A stretch of 64,000 nt of DNA from Carya illinoinensis (GCF_018687715.1 NC_056766.1:8065001-8129000); one strand, 5' to 3'. Shown: positions 10,627 through 23,031, counted from the stretch's first letter. Numbers and translations: made by a program. The notes: generated by a model not told the origin, from the sequence alone.

Positions 10627-13600
10627 TCAAAGGAATGGAAGTATCCTCCAGTGAAAGTTTTGCCAAAAAATGTTAAGTCTTTGGCCATTTACTTTGAAAG
10701 TGTTTTCATTTTGAGGAATAGTAATCTCAATAGTTCCATTTGGAAACACAACCTTAACTAAATAAGAACCACTCCACCTCAATCTTAATTTTCCTGGAAA
10801 TAGATGGAGGCAAGAATTGTAAAGTAAAACTTGTTCATTGGGCTCAAAATTCTCTCTCTGGATGTGCTTGTCATGTAACATCTTCTTGCGCTTCTTTGAC
10901 AATTTAGAATTGTCATATACATCTTGTCTAAGCTCATCCAACTCTGAAATCTGAAACTTTCTCACAGAACCAGCATGGTTAATAGAAAAATTGAATTGTT
11001 TAACAGCCCAATATGCCTTATGTTCAAGCTCAATGGGAGGATGACATGCTTTTCCATATACCAAGCGATACGGGGACATGTTAAGAAAGGTTTTAAAGGC
11101 TATCCTATAAGCCTAAAGTGCATCAGTCAGCCTTAAAGACCAATCTTTTCTGTTGGGGTTGACTGTTTTTTCTAAGATGTGCTTAAGCTCCCTATTAGCT
11201 AATTCAACTTGCCCATTTGTTTGAGGGTGATATGGAGTGGAAACCTTATGGTGTATACTATATTTTTTCATGAGGGCAACAAAAGGTTTGTTGCAAAAAT
11301 GGGTTCCATTATCACTAATGATAGCTCTAGGCATGCCAAATCTAGCAAAAATGTTTTATTTCAAGTACTTAAGCACTACCTTATGATCATTTTTTTTACA
11401 TGGAATGACTTCAACCCACTTAGAAACATAATCAACCACCACTTGGATATACAAATAACCAAAAGAAAATGGAAATGGCTTCATAAAATCAATCCCCCAA
11501 CAATAAAAAAACCTCAATGACCAAAATGGGTTGTAAAGGCATCATGTTCCTCTTAGTGATTGTGCCTAATTTTTGACATGGCTCACAAGTCTTGCAAAAA
11601 TTATATGCATCTTTAAACATATGAGGTAAATAAAATTCACTTTGTAAAATTTTTGCAACGATTTTATTTGCAGAAAAATGTCCCCCACATGCCTCAGTAT
11701 GACAAAAGGAAAGAACAGCTTGTATTTTATGATCAAGCACACATTTCCTTATGATTTGGTCATAACAAAATTTAAACAAATAAGGATCATCATAGAAGAA
11801 TGACTTTACCTCATGCTTGAATTTTCATATGTCTTGAGCACTCCAGTGGGGTGGAGTTTGTCCTGTCACCAAAAAATTAACTATGTCAGCAAACCAAGGC
11901 ACGTTTTCAACTAACATTAATTTCTCATCAGAAAAAGAGTCAAGGATAGGGTTAGTGTGCTCATTTTTAGCAAATGTAAGCCGGGACAAGTGTTCGGTAA
12001 CTACATTTTCAGCACCCTTTTTGTCCTTGATGATAAGGTTGAATTCTTGGAGAAGAAGAATCCATCGGATCAATCGTGGGTTGGCATCCTTCTTCGAAAA
12101 TAGATACTTTAACGTTGCATGGTCAGTGAAAACAATCATAGGAGAACCAAGAATATAAGTTCGAAACTTGTCTAATGCAAAAACTACAGTAAGTAATTCT
12201 TTTTTTGTGGTAGAATAATTTTTTTGGGCTCCATTAAGAGTTCTACTTGCATAAGAAATGACATGTGGGAACTTATTTCTACGCTGTCCAAATACAACTC
12301 CTATGGCTACATCGCTAGCATCACACATTATCTCAAAGGGAATAGACCAAATAGGGGGCTGCATTATAAAGGCTGTAGTAAGCAAGATTTTCAGCTTATC
12401 AAAAGCATTTTGACAAGAAGCAATCTATTCAAAAGCAACATCATGCATAAGTAACTCACACAAGGGCTTAGAGATAGAACTAAAATTTTGAATGAACCTT
12501 CTATAGAACCCAGCATGTCCAAGACAAGACCTAATTTCCTTTACCGTTTTAGGTATAGGAAGCTTGGAGTTAAGCTCAATCTTAGCTTTATCAACCTCAA
12601 TGTGACCAAGAACTATGCCTTGTTGAACCATGAAGTGACACTTTTCCCAATTGAGAATCAATTACTTCTCTTCACACCTGGCTAAAACAGCTCGTAGGTT
12701 AGTCAAACATGCATCAAAAGAACTACCATCCACTGAAAAATCATCCATGAACACTTCCAAACCATTTTCAATCATGTCGTTGAAAATACTAAGCATATAT
12801 CTTTGGAAAGTAGTTGGTGCATTACATAGTTCAAAATGCATTTTCTAAATGCAAAAGTGTCAAATAGGCATGTGAATGTGGTTTTCTCTTGATTCGCAAG
12901 TGTTATTTCTATTCGGTAATAACTAGAAAATCCATCAATAAAGCAATAAAAATCATGGCCAACAACCTTTTCTAAAACTTGATCAAGAAAGGGAAGAGGA
13001 AAATGGTCTTTCCTAGTGGCGACATTTAACTTCCTATAAACTATACACATGCGCCAACCAATAGAAATCCTAGTAGGGATCAGTTCATTTTACTCATTTT
13101 TCACAATGATAAGCCCAGATTTTTTTGGAACTACATGAATGAGGCTTACCCACTTGCTGTCCGCAATAGGATAGATAATTCCTACATCAAGTAGTTTCAA
13201 AACTTCTGTTTTTACTACCTCATTCATAGTAGGATTTAGTCTCATTTGCATTTCTTTAGAGACTTTTGCATTTTCTTCTAAATAAATCCCATGAGTGCAC
13301 ACAAGAAGATTTATACCTTTAATATCCACAATTGTCCATCCAATAGCACCTTTGTGCTGCCTCAAGACTTCCATTAGTTTACCTTCTTTGCTATGAGTGA
13401 GCTGGGCTGAACTCACTATTGTGATTGTGCTGTTAGGGCCACAATGCATACTTTAGGTCAATCAGCAATGGTTTCAGCTCTAGTACTGGGATTTCATCTA
13501 CTGAAGGCTTCAAACTTGTTGTCAATGGTGGGTGTTGCTCAATTTTAGGCCTCCATTTAGCTCCAAATTTATTTTCTGCATTAAAAACAAGATAAGCATC

Positions 13601-13828
13601 AATGAGGGTGTCATCAGTAACAAGGCCACAAATATTTTCTAATTCAAACAACAGGTCAATGGGCTGGTATGCCAAATAAGCCTCTTCCTCAAGGATGCTT
13701 TCTATCAAATTGACTTCTTGTACATCTTCCAAATCTTGAGGTTGCCTATAAATGTTAAAAATATTCAGTTCAAGGGTCATATTCCCAAATGCTTTAAATT
13801 TGAACTCAACTGCTTCTTGAAGTGGCAT
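10627..13828 (-). pseudogene. pol relic of the Athila-like element (RT, RNase H, integrase)
   Basis: At least eight fragments in shifting frames form one decayed polyprotein. In order: the pre-RT linker with AIGWTIVDIKGI (13090..13449), RT with CIVYRKLNVATRKDHFPLPF (12772..13050) and the catalytic F-M-D-D box at about 12740, RT thumb (12425..12661), RNase H with [15 protein letters not shown] and [10 protein letters not shown] (11825..12385), integrase zinc region (11489..11779), integrase core with [11 protein letters not shown] and [15 protein letters not shown] (11113..11334), and the integrase C-terminus with MSPYRLVYGKACH and LFPGKLRLRWSG (10627..11079). Many stops and frameshifts show it cannot make enzyme. 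The signature blocks are those of Athila pol. Confidence 0.9.
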
Positions 13829-14071
13829 TGGGTTGAGATTGTGCAGGAAATTTTCCTTTTTCTTGGGAACTCAAGGAGGTAGTCATCTTTGTAAATGTGC
13901 TCCGAATGTCATTTATTGTTTGAGAATTTTGATTGTTGATTGTTGCTTGACCTTGCATAAACTATTGCAAGGTGTTTGACAGCTGCTGCACCGTCTCCTC
14001 AAGTCCCTTCTTTTGCATTGGAGATGCTTGAATTGCGAGTTCAAAGGGATCTAGAGCCAAGGTTGCTGGAG

Positions 14072-15120
14072 CTACATGCTGGTCACTCCTCCAACTGAAA
14101 TTTGGGTAGCTCCTCTATCCTGGATTGTAAGAATAGGGTAAGAACTAGAATATGGTTTATGTATCATGTTTACATCATTAGATTGGTCCAACAATATTTC
14201 TTTGAAAGCAAGGATCGTGGGACATTCATTAGTTGCATGCCCATGATCCTCACATATGCCACACTTCTCAGAAATTTTAGGGATAACATGCACTTCATTT
14301 ACTTTCTCCAATTCTATGGCTTCTATTTTTCTAGACAACAAGGTTAATTTAGCACGTAAATCATCATCTTCCTTTAAAGTATATTTTCCATGACCAGACT
14401 CAATTTACCTAGACCTATCATGCACATCAGTTGTGTCTCAAGATTGAGCATTTTCAACAAGGTAATCAAAATATTCAAATGCCTCTTCAGGATCTTTGTC
14501 GAAAAAATCTCCATTATAAATGGTTTGTACAAATTGGCGCATTTTAGATGTCAAACTTTCATAAAAAGAAAGAAAAAAAAAAAAAAACAGAAACTTATCA
14601 CTCACCAATTTTCATAACCATGATGAGGAGAAGCATTTAAAAGATTTTTTAACCTTTCCCAGCTTTGATAAAAAAGTTTCAGGATCGTTTTGGATAAAGT
14701 TCATGATTTGTCTTTTAATTGCATTTGTCCTATGTATTGGAAAGAATTTCTTCAAAAATTCAGTTTGTATTTCTTGTCATGTGTCTATGGTTTTAGGTCT
14801 TAATGAATTCAACCATATTTTAGCTTTATCTTTCAAGGAAAATGGAAACCACTTTAGTCTAATAACCTCCTCAGTACAGGTCCGGTCCATGAATGTAGAT
14901 CAAACCTCTTCAAACTCTTTGATATGCAGATAAGGTTCTCAAATTCCATGCTATAAAAATGTGGAATTAATGGAATCATTTCAGGTTTGAAATTAAAGTT
15001 GTTTGCATTCAAATGTTGAATTATGCATGAGGGTGTGCTAGCTCTGACAGGTTGTAAATAATCTCTATGTGTCCTATTCTGATTCACCATTTCCCTATCA
15101 TGATTCTCATTTTCAGCCAT
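14072..15120 (-). pseudogene. gag relic of the Athila-like element
   Basis: A start at 15118..15120 opens a frame with LNANNFNFKPEMIPLI, equivalent to NANNFELKP in the left-edge element. The frame then breaks near 14950. The C-terminal zinc knuckle C-G-I-C-E-D-H-G-H-A-T-N-E-C is still visible in 14072..14341. Several frameshifts separate the two parts. Confidence 0.8.
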
Positions 15121-15372
15121 TGTGCTATGAGTGTCAGAAGATGATTCAAGATAAAGAGATATAGAGTTAAAAGATGATAGTGATTCTATCCTAAATAACC
15201 GAGAAGTTTGATCTCCAATCCAACCAGTCATATAAACAAAAGCAGAAAATAAAGGAAAATATAAGAAAAACATAAAAAATAAAATAAAAAATATCACCCA
15301 AGCTGTAAAGAGGTTCACAGCACTACAAATATCCTCTCGGTAATAAAAGAATGATCTTATAAACACCAGTTA

Positions 15373-15390
15373 TGCCTAGCAACAACACCA
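15373..15390 (-). other. Degenerate primer-binding site
   Basis: The minus strand reads TGGTGTTGTTGCTAGGCA, 6 nt from the LTR. It is a mutated form of the tRNA-Asp site at 631..648 (13 of 18 positions match), in the same spacing. Confidence 0.75.
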
Positions 15391-15396
15391 AAAACT

Positions 15397-16772
15397 TGAT
15401 AGCTTTCTAAATCTGTCTTCCAAGTGTAGAAGCTATCAAAGTATTAATAGGATGAGTTCCAATGTCATTTCCACGGGGACAACTGTATTCATGAAGAGCA
15501 AGCATATAATGAGTTGTGTTTATGTGATGAACTTGTTTGTCAAATGGCTATTTACACATCTAATAAGAGAAATAAGAAAAGTATGTTTGTGTACTGATAT
15601 GGAGTGTATTAATTAAGAATGGTTAAGATCTTTTCTCTATTTTTATTTTTTAAAAGAATGATTTTTTGAATGCTTGTAAATTAAAAGAAATGAATGCTAG
15701 AGAAATGGGTGCAACGAATTAGAAATTGCAGAAAATTAACACCAATGAAGAAAGATATCAAACACCTGGGCTACAAGCATATTTCCTCCTTTTTCACACT
15801 CTGATTAGATTGTCTAACTTTATCACTCAATTGTTAATCTAATTTAAGCTTTAACAATCAGAAAATGAGAAAAATAAGTCCAAATTTCCAGTCTTAAATA
15901 TCCATAAAATGCAAGTAAATCCAATACACATACCAACCATGAGAAACCTTGAAGAAATTATCAAGTTTCTGCTGTGCCTTGCATCAACAATAGAACAAGA
16001 ACAAGAGCTTCTAGTTTGACTTCTCTCAACAAAAATCAACTTGCAAAATTATGAAATGGAATTTATCACAACCAAAATTACTCTAATAAGAAGTTTAGAG
16101 TAAGAGGAGCTTGTAGCCTCGGCTGATAAGCCTTCCATAATCTTTGTAAAATTCAAAATAGCCAAAACTACATCTATTGAAAGACAAAATAAATGAAATC
16201 CACTAGAGCATAACATAAAAACCAAAACAAGAATGAAAATCTCCAAAAGAAAATGAAGAACAATAATGGCCCCCAAAACAAGGGTCTGGAACCGAAAACC
16301 AAAAGAAAATAAATCAGTGAGAGATAGAGAAAGCAAAATCGTTTTATATTCTGTGCGCTGGTTGTTTCCTTCCCTTGTGATTGGTCAGATCCTGCACCAG
16401 CGTTGAGGCCATGAACGTGCATGCTCCTTCAGCTCCTGCTCTGCTCCAGCGTTAGGGCCACAAACGTGAATCATGCTGCAGCGTTCACTGCTTCATGCGA
16501 GTGCCCCACGTACGTGCCTCTTATTTATTTATTTATTTATTCCGTTTCAGCCCTCTGCTCCTGATTGGCTTCCTGGTGCTCCAACACTTGCTAGTTCTTT
16601 GTTCCAGAGCATTTACCCTTTCCATGGGTTCTGCCCTTTTCCTTTTATTTCCAACACATAGTCATGCGCTGCTGCCGTGTGGGCCATCTCTTGGTTCCCA
16701 TTAGATGGGTTCCCCCAAACCCATTAACTAGTTCCTTGATTTCCTCCCAAGTCCCTCATCTATGGCATCAAA

Positions 16773-16816
<44 letters not shown>

Positions 16817-17028
16817 TTCTTTCCATAAATGCCCGCAACATTTAAGTAAGATATGAAATAAGTAAATTAGGATATTAATTCTGACGTGGAACAGTTACAT
16901 TATAAATATTTCTAAATGCAAAAATATCATAATTTAACTATTGACTAATCAACTACTACATAATCAAGTGCTTAACTCATTTTCGGTTAAACAATTCAGC
17001 TTAATCATGCAATTTTGACACTTTATCA
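15397..17028 (-). repeat. 5' LTR of the Athila-like element
   Basis: 1632 bp, plus strand TGATAGCTTT...CACTTTATCA, same ends as the 3' LTR. In this orientation the outer (U3) end of the LTR abuts the RLK1 core promoter, and LTR transcription would run away from RLK1. Confidence 0.92.
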
Positions 17029-17030
17029 GT

Positions 17031-17038
17031 TATAAATA
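17031..17038 (+). promoter_or_regulatory. RLK1 TATA box overlapping the target duplication
   Basis: TATAAATA lies 74 bp before the start codon at 17113 and overlaps the GTTAT duplication of the Athila-like element by three bases. The same box occurs at 43496..43503 ahead of RLK2 with almost the same spacing, which supports it as the native core promoter. Confidence 0.75.
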
Positions 17039-17112
17039 CCTATGTGTTTGTGCTCCATAATAACATCGATACTCCTCTCTTTCATCCAGTTCAAACATAG
17101 AAACCAAGAGAC

Positions 17113-20100
17113 ATGAGTTTTCTTTTCCATCTAATGCTTCAGGCCACCTTATTATTTGTCCCAACATTCTTCATATGCATGTTTCTTGCAGTAGAGTCTG
17201 CCACTTTGAGTCTTGTTACAGATAAGGAAGCGTTGATCTCATTCAAGTCTGGAATAAGCAAAGATCCTTCAAATCACCTCTCTTCGTGGGACAAAGACAC
17301 ATCCCCATGCAATTGGACTGGAGTTGTCTGCAACAAGTCTGGCCAGAGAGTGGTTGGCCTTGATCTTTCTGGTTCTAGACTTGTAGGGTCAATTAGCCCT
17401 CATGTCGGTAATCTCTCCTTCATCCAGTCCCTTCAACTCCAAGATAACCAATTTACGGGGATGCTTCCTGATCAGATTGGCAATCTCTTTCGTTTGGAAG
17501 TTCTGAACATCAGCTTTAACAGAGTAGAAGTTGTGCTCCCCTCAAATATAAGCCGATGGACTCAACTCAAGATCCTGGACTTGACAAAAAACAATATTGA
17601 AGGAAGGATTCCTGAAGGGCTTAGCTACTTGACGAAGCTCGAAGTCTTGAAGTTGGGAAAAAACCGACTTTCTGGTGCAATTCCACCTTCAATAGGTAAC
17701 CTTTCCTCACTCTTCAACATAAATTTCAGAACCAACAATCTCAACGGCATAATACCAAGTGAATTGGGACGCCTTCAAAATTTGAAGGAACTTGATCTCT
17801 CAGTTAACCATTTGTCCGGCATCATTCCTCCATCACTATACAACATATCCTCCCTAGTTTCCTTTGCCTTAGGTTCAAACCAACTATCGGGTGAAATTCC
17901 CGGAGATATTGGGATTAAACTCCCAAATCTTTTAGATTTCTTTGTTTGCTTCAACAAACTCACCGGACATATTCCGTGGTCCTTGCACAGTCTCACCAAT
18001 ATATACAGCATCCGCATGTCGCATAACTTTTTAGAAGGAACAGTACCGCCTGGACTGGGAAATCTCTCAGCTCTTCGCATGTATATCATTGGTTCTAACA
18101 GGATTAGATCAGGTAAAGATGGTCTCAATTTCATTACTTCTTTGAGAAATAGCACTCTCCTCTACTGCCTTGGCATTGAGGCAAATCATTTGGAGGGCGT
18201 GATTCCAGGATCAATAGGCAATCTTTCTAAAGTTCTGTCAATCTTAAGTATGGGAGGGAATCGTATTTATGGTAACATTCCCACGTCAATCGGTGGTCTT
18301 ACCGGCCTGAATTTTCTAAACTTAACCGACAATTTGATTTCAGGTGAAATTCCACCTGAAATAGGCCTATTGGAGAAACTGCAGAAGTTGGGTTTGGCAA
18401 AAAATCAATTTTCTGGGAGTATTCCAAATTCTTTAGGTGATCTCCAACAATTAACTCAAATTGATTTATCAGGAAATAGTTTGCTCGGTAAAATTCCCCC
18501 TGCTTTTGGGAACTTGAAGAATCTATTTTCCATGGACCTATCTAACAACAGATTCAATGGGAGCATACCTAAAAAATTGTTGAATCTCCCTAGTTTGAGC
18601 ACTGTTTTGAATCTATCTAAGAACTTTCTAAGCGGACCTATTCCTGAAGAAATTTCTCTAAGAAGTGTCCAAACCATTGACGTTTCTGACAACCTTTTGT
18701 CTGGTAGCATCCCCAACTCAATCCAAAGCTGTCAAAGCTTGGAAAAATTATTCATGGCCAGAAACATGCTTTCAGGTCCAATTCCAGATAACATGGAAGA
18801 AGTGAAAGGCCTGGACACTCTAGATCTCTCCTGCAACCAACTTTCTGGCTCTATCCCTGTTGAACTCCAAAACCTTCAGGCCTTAGAATCCTTGAACCTT
18901 TCTTTCAATAATTTCGAAGGGATTGTTCCCAGCGGCGGAGTTTTTAGTAATCTCTCTCGAGTCCATTTGGAAGGCAACCCAAAGCTTAGTCAAGGGCGGC
19001 GAGGAAAAACAGTACTAGCCAAAGTTCTTGTTATAACAAGTATACTTGTAACATTGGTCCTTTGCGTTATATTTGGCTCACTGTTGTACATAAAGAGAAG
19101 AAAACCAAAGATGGAAAAATTTTCTGAAACCTTCAAAGGACGGCATCAAATGGTGTCCTATAATGAAATCCGTCAGGGGACTGGAACTTTCAACCAAGAA
19201 AATTTTATTGGCAAAGGGAGCTTTGGGTCAGTTTATAAAGGCTATCTTCGGCAAGGAATCGCTATCGCAGTTAAAGTCCTAGACACTGAGAAGAAGAGCT
19301 CCTGGAAGAGCTTTTTCGCAGAATGCGAGGCTTTAAGAAATGTTAGACATCGGAATCTTGTTCGACTCATCACATCATGCTCTAGCATAGACTTCAAGAA
19401 CATGGGATTTTTGGCTCTGGTGTACGAATTTATGAGTAATGGCAGCTTAGAAGACTGGCTAGAAGGCAAGAGGAAGCATGTAAATGGGCAAGCGCTGAAT
19501 GTTGTGGAGAGATTGAACGTGGTCGTTGACGTTGCTTGTGGATTAGATTACTTGCACCATGACTGTGAAGTTCCGGTGGTGCATTGTGATTTGAAGCCCA
19601 GCAACATCCTTTTGAGTGACGAAATGACTGCAAAGTTAGGAGATTTCGGTCTGGCCAGGTTGCTAACTGAAAGAACAGGCAATCAGTCTCATATTAGCTC
19701 CACAAATGTTCTAAAGGGATCCATAGGTTACATACCTCCAGGTTAGTACTATTCCCTTTTCTTTGGTAGTTGATAACTCAATATGTCGTTTTCTTTTTGA
19801 TAAACATGTTTTCTCTGAGGAGACCCTTTCTGAGGTCCTTACTTTTAAGTATGTAACTAGTTTTGTGAACATAATGCTTCGATTATGATGTGTAGAGTAT
19901 GGTTTGGGAGAAAAAATATCAACGTCTGGAGATGTATATAGCTTCGGGGTAATCCTGCTTGAGCTCTTCACAGGGAAGAACCCAACACACGAGAGCTTCA
20001 TTGGAGGCCAAAACCTAATCAGATGGGTGCAGTTAAGTTTCCCTGCCAACGTGGAACAAATACTCAACCCTGAGCTGCTAGCTCAGATGAGCAATCTTCG

Positions 20101-20263
20101 CCACAATGACAAACTCATAAGCCATGATGCTCAACTTGAATGCCTCATCACAATCCTTGGGGTTGGGCTATCTTGCACCACAGACTCGCGCGATCTCCGT
20201 ATTAGTATTAGAGATGCTTTCCAGAAACTGAGATCTGCAAGAGACAGCCTTCTTAAACCGTAA
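17113..20263 (+). CDS. RLK1: LRR receptor-like kinase, subfamily XII (EFR/XA21-like)
   Basis: Exon 1 is 17113..19741, the intron 19742..19895 (GTTAGT...TGTAG) and exon 2 19896..20263, joining in frame to 998 codons. Domains: signal peptide (about 1-30), LRR N-terminal cap with CNWTGVVC (about 36-75), about 20 plant LRRs (80-625), membrane helix (about 635-660) and kinase (about 690-990). Kinase features are GKGSFGSV, the AVK lysine at about 721, HCDLKPSN with Asp at about 826 and DFG at about 844. Cysteine in place of arginine before the catalytic Asp makes it a non-RD kinase, as in FLS2, EFR and XA21, which perceive microbial molecules at the plasma membrane; the ligand is unknown. The single intron inside the kinase region is typical of the subfamily. 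Relative to RLK2 it lacks nine codons including the paired cysteines after the last LRR. Upstream sequence was displaced by an Athila-like insertion. No disabling mutation is seen. Confidence 0.93.
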
Positions 20264-20833
20264 AGATCCTGATGATCATGGTGAGAAAACACAGAAATAT
20301 TAATCATAGCTACGTTACAATAATGGATGAATGGTATTTGCTATATAATTAAAGTCTTTGGTCCTCTTGCTCTGTAATTTTCTTTCTTTTATTTTCTGTA
20401 ATTTTCGTTTCTTTTAGTTGGGACGTTTGAATTTACTGTTTCATGTCTCGTATCGATCTCGTAATCCATGTTGTAGCACTTACTTTACATGTAATCATGT
20501 GTCGGAGAAAAGATTACAAGCTGGTATTTAAAAAAAAAAAAAAAAAACGATATTATAAAAGCCAAAAAAAAAAAAAAAAGAGAAAAAAAATTAGTACTGA
20601 ATATATAGACGTACGGTGCACGACGTTCGGAAATTGAAAGGAAAAAATAATTGTGTTTCAAAATTGAATTAATCCTTCCTTCTTTTCCTTACAAATTCAG
20701 TTTTTCCAATACCTCAGGGTGCATGAGAATACACGTTTTATGTCGAATCAGGTCAATGCTAACTGTTTAGGTAATGTAGATGATCAGGCAGCAAAACAAA
20801 ATCAATATATCTTGAGGAAAGAAGTCATTCTAA
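20264..20833 (+). other. RLK1 3' flank and probable 3' UTR
   Basis: Nearly identical to 46759..47355 after RLK2 (roughly 2% substitutions by eye), clearly less diverged than the adjacent coding exons. Contains A-rich runs at 20530..20590. A poly(A) site cannot be fixed. No other gene seen. Confidence 0.6.
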
Positions 20834-21135
20834 GAGTACTAGTAGTAAGCTCAACAAAATTAAATTTTAGTTAAAAAATAACCATAAAGTGTAAAATAAA
20901 ATGTTACAATAGGCTCAACAAAATGTACAGTGAATTTAACATTTGGTTATATGGCTGGCTAAATTTATTGAGTAAAAGAGACTAGCCAAAGTTCAAAATC
21001 AATATTTTAATATAATAGTGAAATATTTGTTGAGCCTATTATTTGGTGTTGTAAAAAGTGGCTAGTTAAAATTTATAAAAATGAATTTTCTAGCTAAATT
21101 TTAGTTAAAGTTTATTGAGGACACTACTAATGCTC
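20834..21135. mobile_element. MITE-like element, about 300 bp
   Basis: Imperfect terminal inverted repeats: the left end starts GAGTACTAGTAGT and the right end, inverted, starts GAGCATTAGTAGT, followed on both sides by a TCAAC/TCAATAAA...TTTTAGTTAA-type block. It is noncoding. A paralogous copy is at 47356..47654, so it was in place before the RLK duplication. Target duplication is degenerate (left TAA), so the superfamily (Harbinger-like) is tentative. Confidence 0.55.
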
Positions 21136-21204
21136 AAGCTAGAAGCTAGCGACCTCCTGCTAGCTAGCTGGACCATTCAAGCTAAATTCGATTGGACATT
21201 GTTC

Positions 21205-21490
21205 TGTTAGAAATAGAATAGCAAAATAGAGAAATATCAATTTGCAAACAGTGAGGTGATTGTAAAGCTGTCTCTTATACAATTATTACCTCTCACTCAA
21301 GAGTTGATTATATAAAAAGATAATATAGTAATAATGTCCTCATAATACAATTAATACTGTTTATATAGTGTGTTTTGAACACTAATCTTAGAACAAACAA
21401 ATGGAAATGGTAGCAATAGATCAATGTTTCGTGTTAATTTAAACAAAATGAGCAAAAAAGTAACTGTCATTGACAGTTATTAATTATTGT
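21205..21490 (-). repeat. Partial copia LTR (left copy)
   Basis: Starts TGTTAGAAATAGAATAGCAA and matches the first about 270 bp of the LTR at 21934..22462 (shared AACAGTGAG, CTCTTA.ACAA, AACAAACAAATG, AAGTAA.TGTCAT), then breaks off. On the minus strand this would be the 3' LTR of a deleted element. Confidence 0.65.
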
Positions 21491-21601
21491 CAAAATCTGA
21501 AGAAATACATCACTTCGTTTGTTTAAAATAAATTCGTCATTTGCGATGATGTGTTTTTGTTATCGGAATCCTTAGTTTTATCCAAAGCCTCCCATGTCCT
21601 T

Positions 21602-21916
21602 TCATTTTTTCTTTGGTGCATACATATCAAACAATGGATCAATGAGAGTGTTGAGAATATTCCCACAGCATGTGTAGTTGTCAACATCCCCCTTTTTTTT
21701 TTTTTGTTGCATTTCATCTTCTTGCGGATCTTGAGTTGTTGGAAGAACTCGACTAGAGGTATCCAACACATACCGAACTTTCAAAGTAGTGAGTAAAAAC
21801 TCAACTTTCTCCTTCCTACGTCTGTAGTTGTTTCCATCAAACCGATCCAACTTTGAAAGATCTTGTTGAACAATACTCAAAGAAGTGATCGCAGGATTTA
21901 AAGAAGAAGAAGCCAT
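21602..21916 (-). pseudogene. Copia gag N-terminal fragment
   Basis: The reading frame begins MASSSLNPAITSLSIVQQDL and contains KLDRFDGNNYRRRKEKVEFL, a typical copia gag N-terminus (DUF4219/UBN2 type). It runs only about 100 codons into low-complexity lysines and is then cut by a large deletion: no protease, integrase or RT follow before the left LTR. A second, also decayed, copy is at 48380..48720 in the RLK2 flank. Confidence 0.7.
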
Positions 21917-21933
21917 AATATTTGTCTAAGAAT

Positions 21934-22462
21934 TGTTAGAAATAGAATAGCAAAACAGAGATCAAAATTTGCAAACAGTGAGACAATTGTAAATCTATCT
22001 CTTAGACAAATATTGCCTCCCACTCAGGAATTGAGTTCTGCAAAAGTGCATTTGGCAATTATGTTCTCAAGATACAATTGTTTATATAGTGTGCAGATTG
22101 TAAAATCTAAACACTAATATTAGAACAAACAAATGTAAATAGCAGCAATAGATGAAATGTTTCGTTTTAATTTAAGCAAAGCGGTCAAAAAAGTAATTGT
22201 CATAGACGTAAGTGTGTCTAAAGCGTCAATGCATTTATGCGTCGAGCACGACATGCGTACGCATGCTTATGGTCAATGCTCGCATTGGGTGACACTACCA
22301 TTGTGTGTCTACTCTTATATTTTATTTTATATATCGTAAAACTCATTCACTTATAAACCACTAAAAACTTGCTTGTCTTTTCAATGTGGGATTAACAAAA
22401 AATCACGTTAGAAGGAAACTCTAAAAAATAAGATTTATTTAAAATATTTTAAATCATTCAAC
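21934..22462 (-). repeat. Complete copia LTR, 529 bp
   Basis: Plus strand TGTTAGAAAT...CATTCAACA with TG..CA ends. On its right is TTCTCCCACTT, which on the minus strand reads AAGTGGGAGAA, a copia polypurine tract. On its left is the gag fragment. It is therefore placed both as a 5' LTR for the gag piece and as a 3' LTR for pol sequence lying to the right (28309..28840). Confidence 0.7.
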
Positions 22463-22690
22463 ATTCTCCCACTTATTTCAATTAATAGATAATTTATTTA
22501 TTTTTTTAAAAAAAAAATTGCTACTATTACAATTATATGTTGACACTTAAATGTAAGTATCTTTTGGGTTTGAACTTCCATGTAGTGTATGATTGTCAAA
22601 GCTTTATCAATATGATGGTAGACATGATATCTTTGAACTATCATATTGTGTGATAAAATTGGACAACCAACACATATCAACACATATTTC

Positions 22691-23031
22691 TGTTAGGTTT
22701 CAGAAATTAGAGAAGGTTGAGAGCTATTTTACACGAAGGAAAATGGAGAATACTTGAATATTTCTCTGTATATTGATTGCCTTTGCACTGTACAACCAAC
22801 GAATATATATATATATATATATACATCTCAAGCATAACAAACTAACTGCATCTCTAACAATAAAGTAAAAACCTACAGAATAATCAAATAATCAAAAGAA
22901 CATTCGAGAAAAGAAATACATGAAATGTGTACGGTATCATCCATGCCCAGACTTATGATTTAATGCAAGACGACATGTAGTTTCTATAGTAGATAAACGG
23001 CCTGCAGCTGGGAGATCTTCATTGTGTAATA
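22691..23031 (-). repeat. 3' LTR of copia element 22691..27974
   Basis: 341 bp, plus strand TGTTAGGTTTCAG...TTGTGTAATA, containing (TA)n at 22805..22822. Followed at 23032 by GCCCCCCACAAG, the polypurine tract in reverse. Confidence 0.85.

Larger units (their letters stand above)
7669..17028 (-). mobile_element. Complete but degenerate Athila-like Ty3/gypsy element
   Basis: 9.36 kb on the minus strand: 5' LTR 15397..17028, primer site 15373..15390, gag, pol, a noncoding 3' region, polypurine tract 9378..9390 and 3' LTR 7669..9377. The target duplication GTTAT is perfect at 7664..7668 and 17029..17033, so both ends are native. The LTRs differ by roughly 8% where compared by eye (for example 8281..8400 against 16021..16135), so the insertion is old, and all coding regions are broken. 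It sits 84 bp upstream of the RLK1 start codon in the opposite orientation. Confidence 0.93.
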
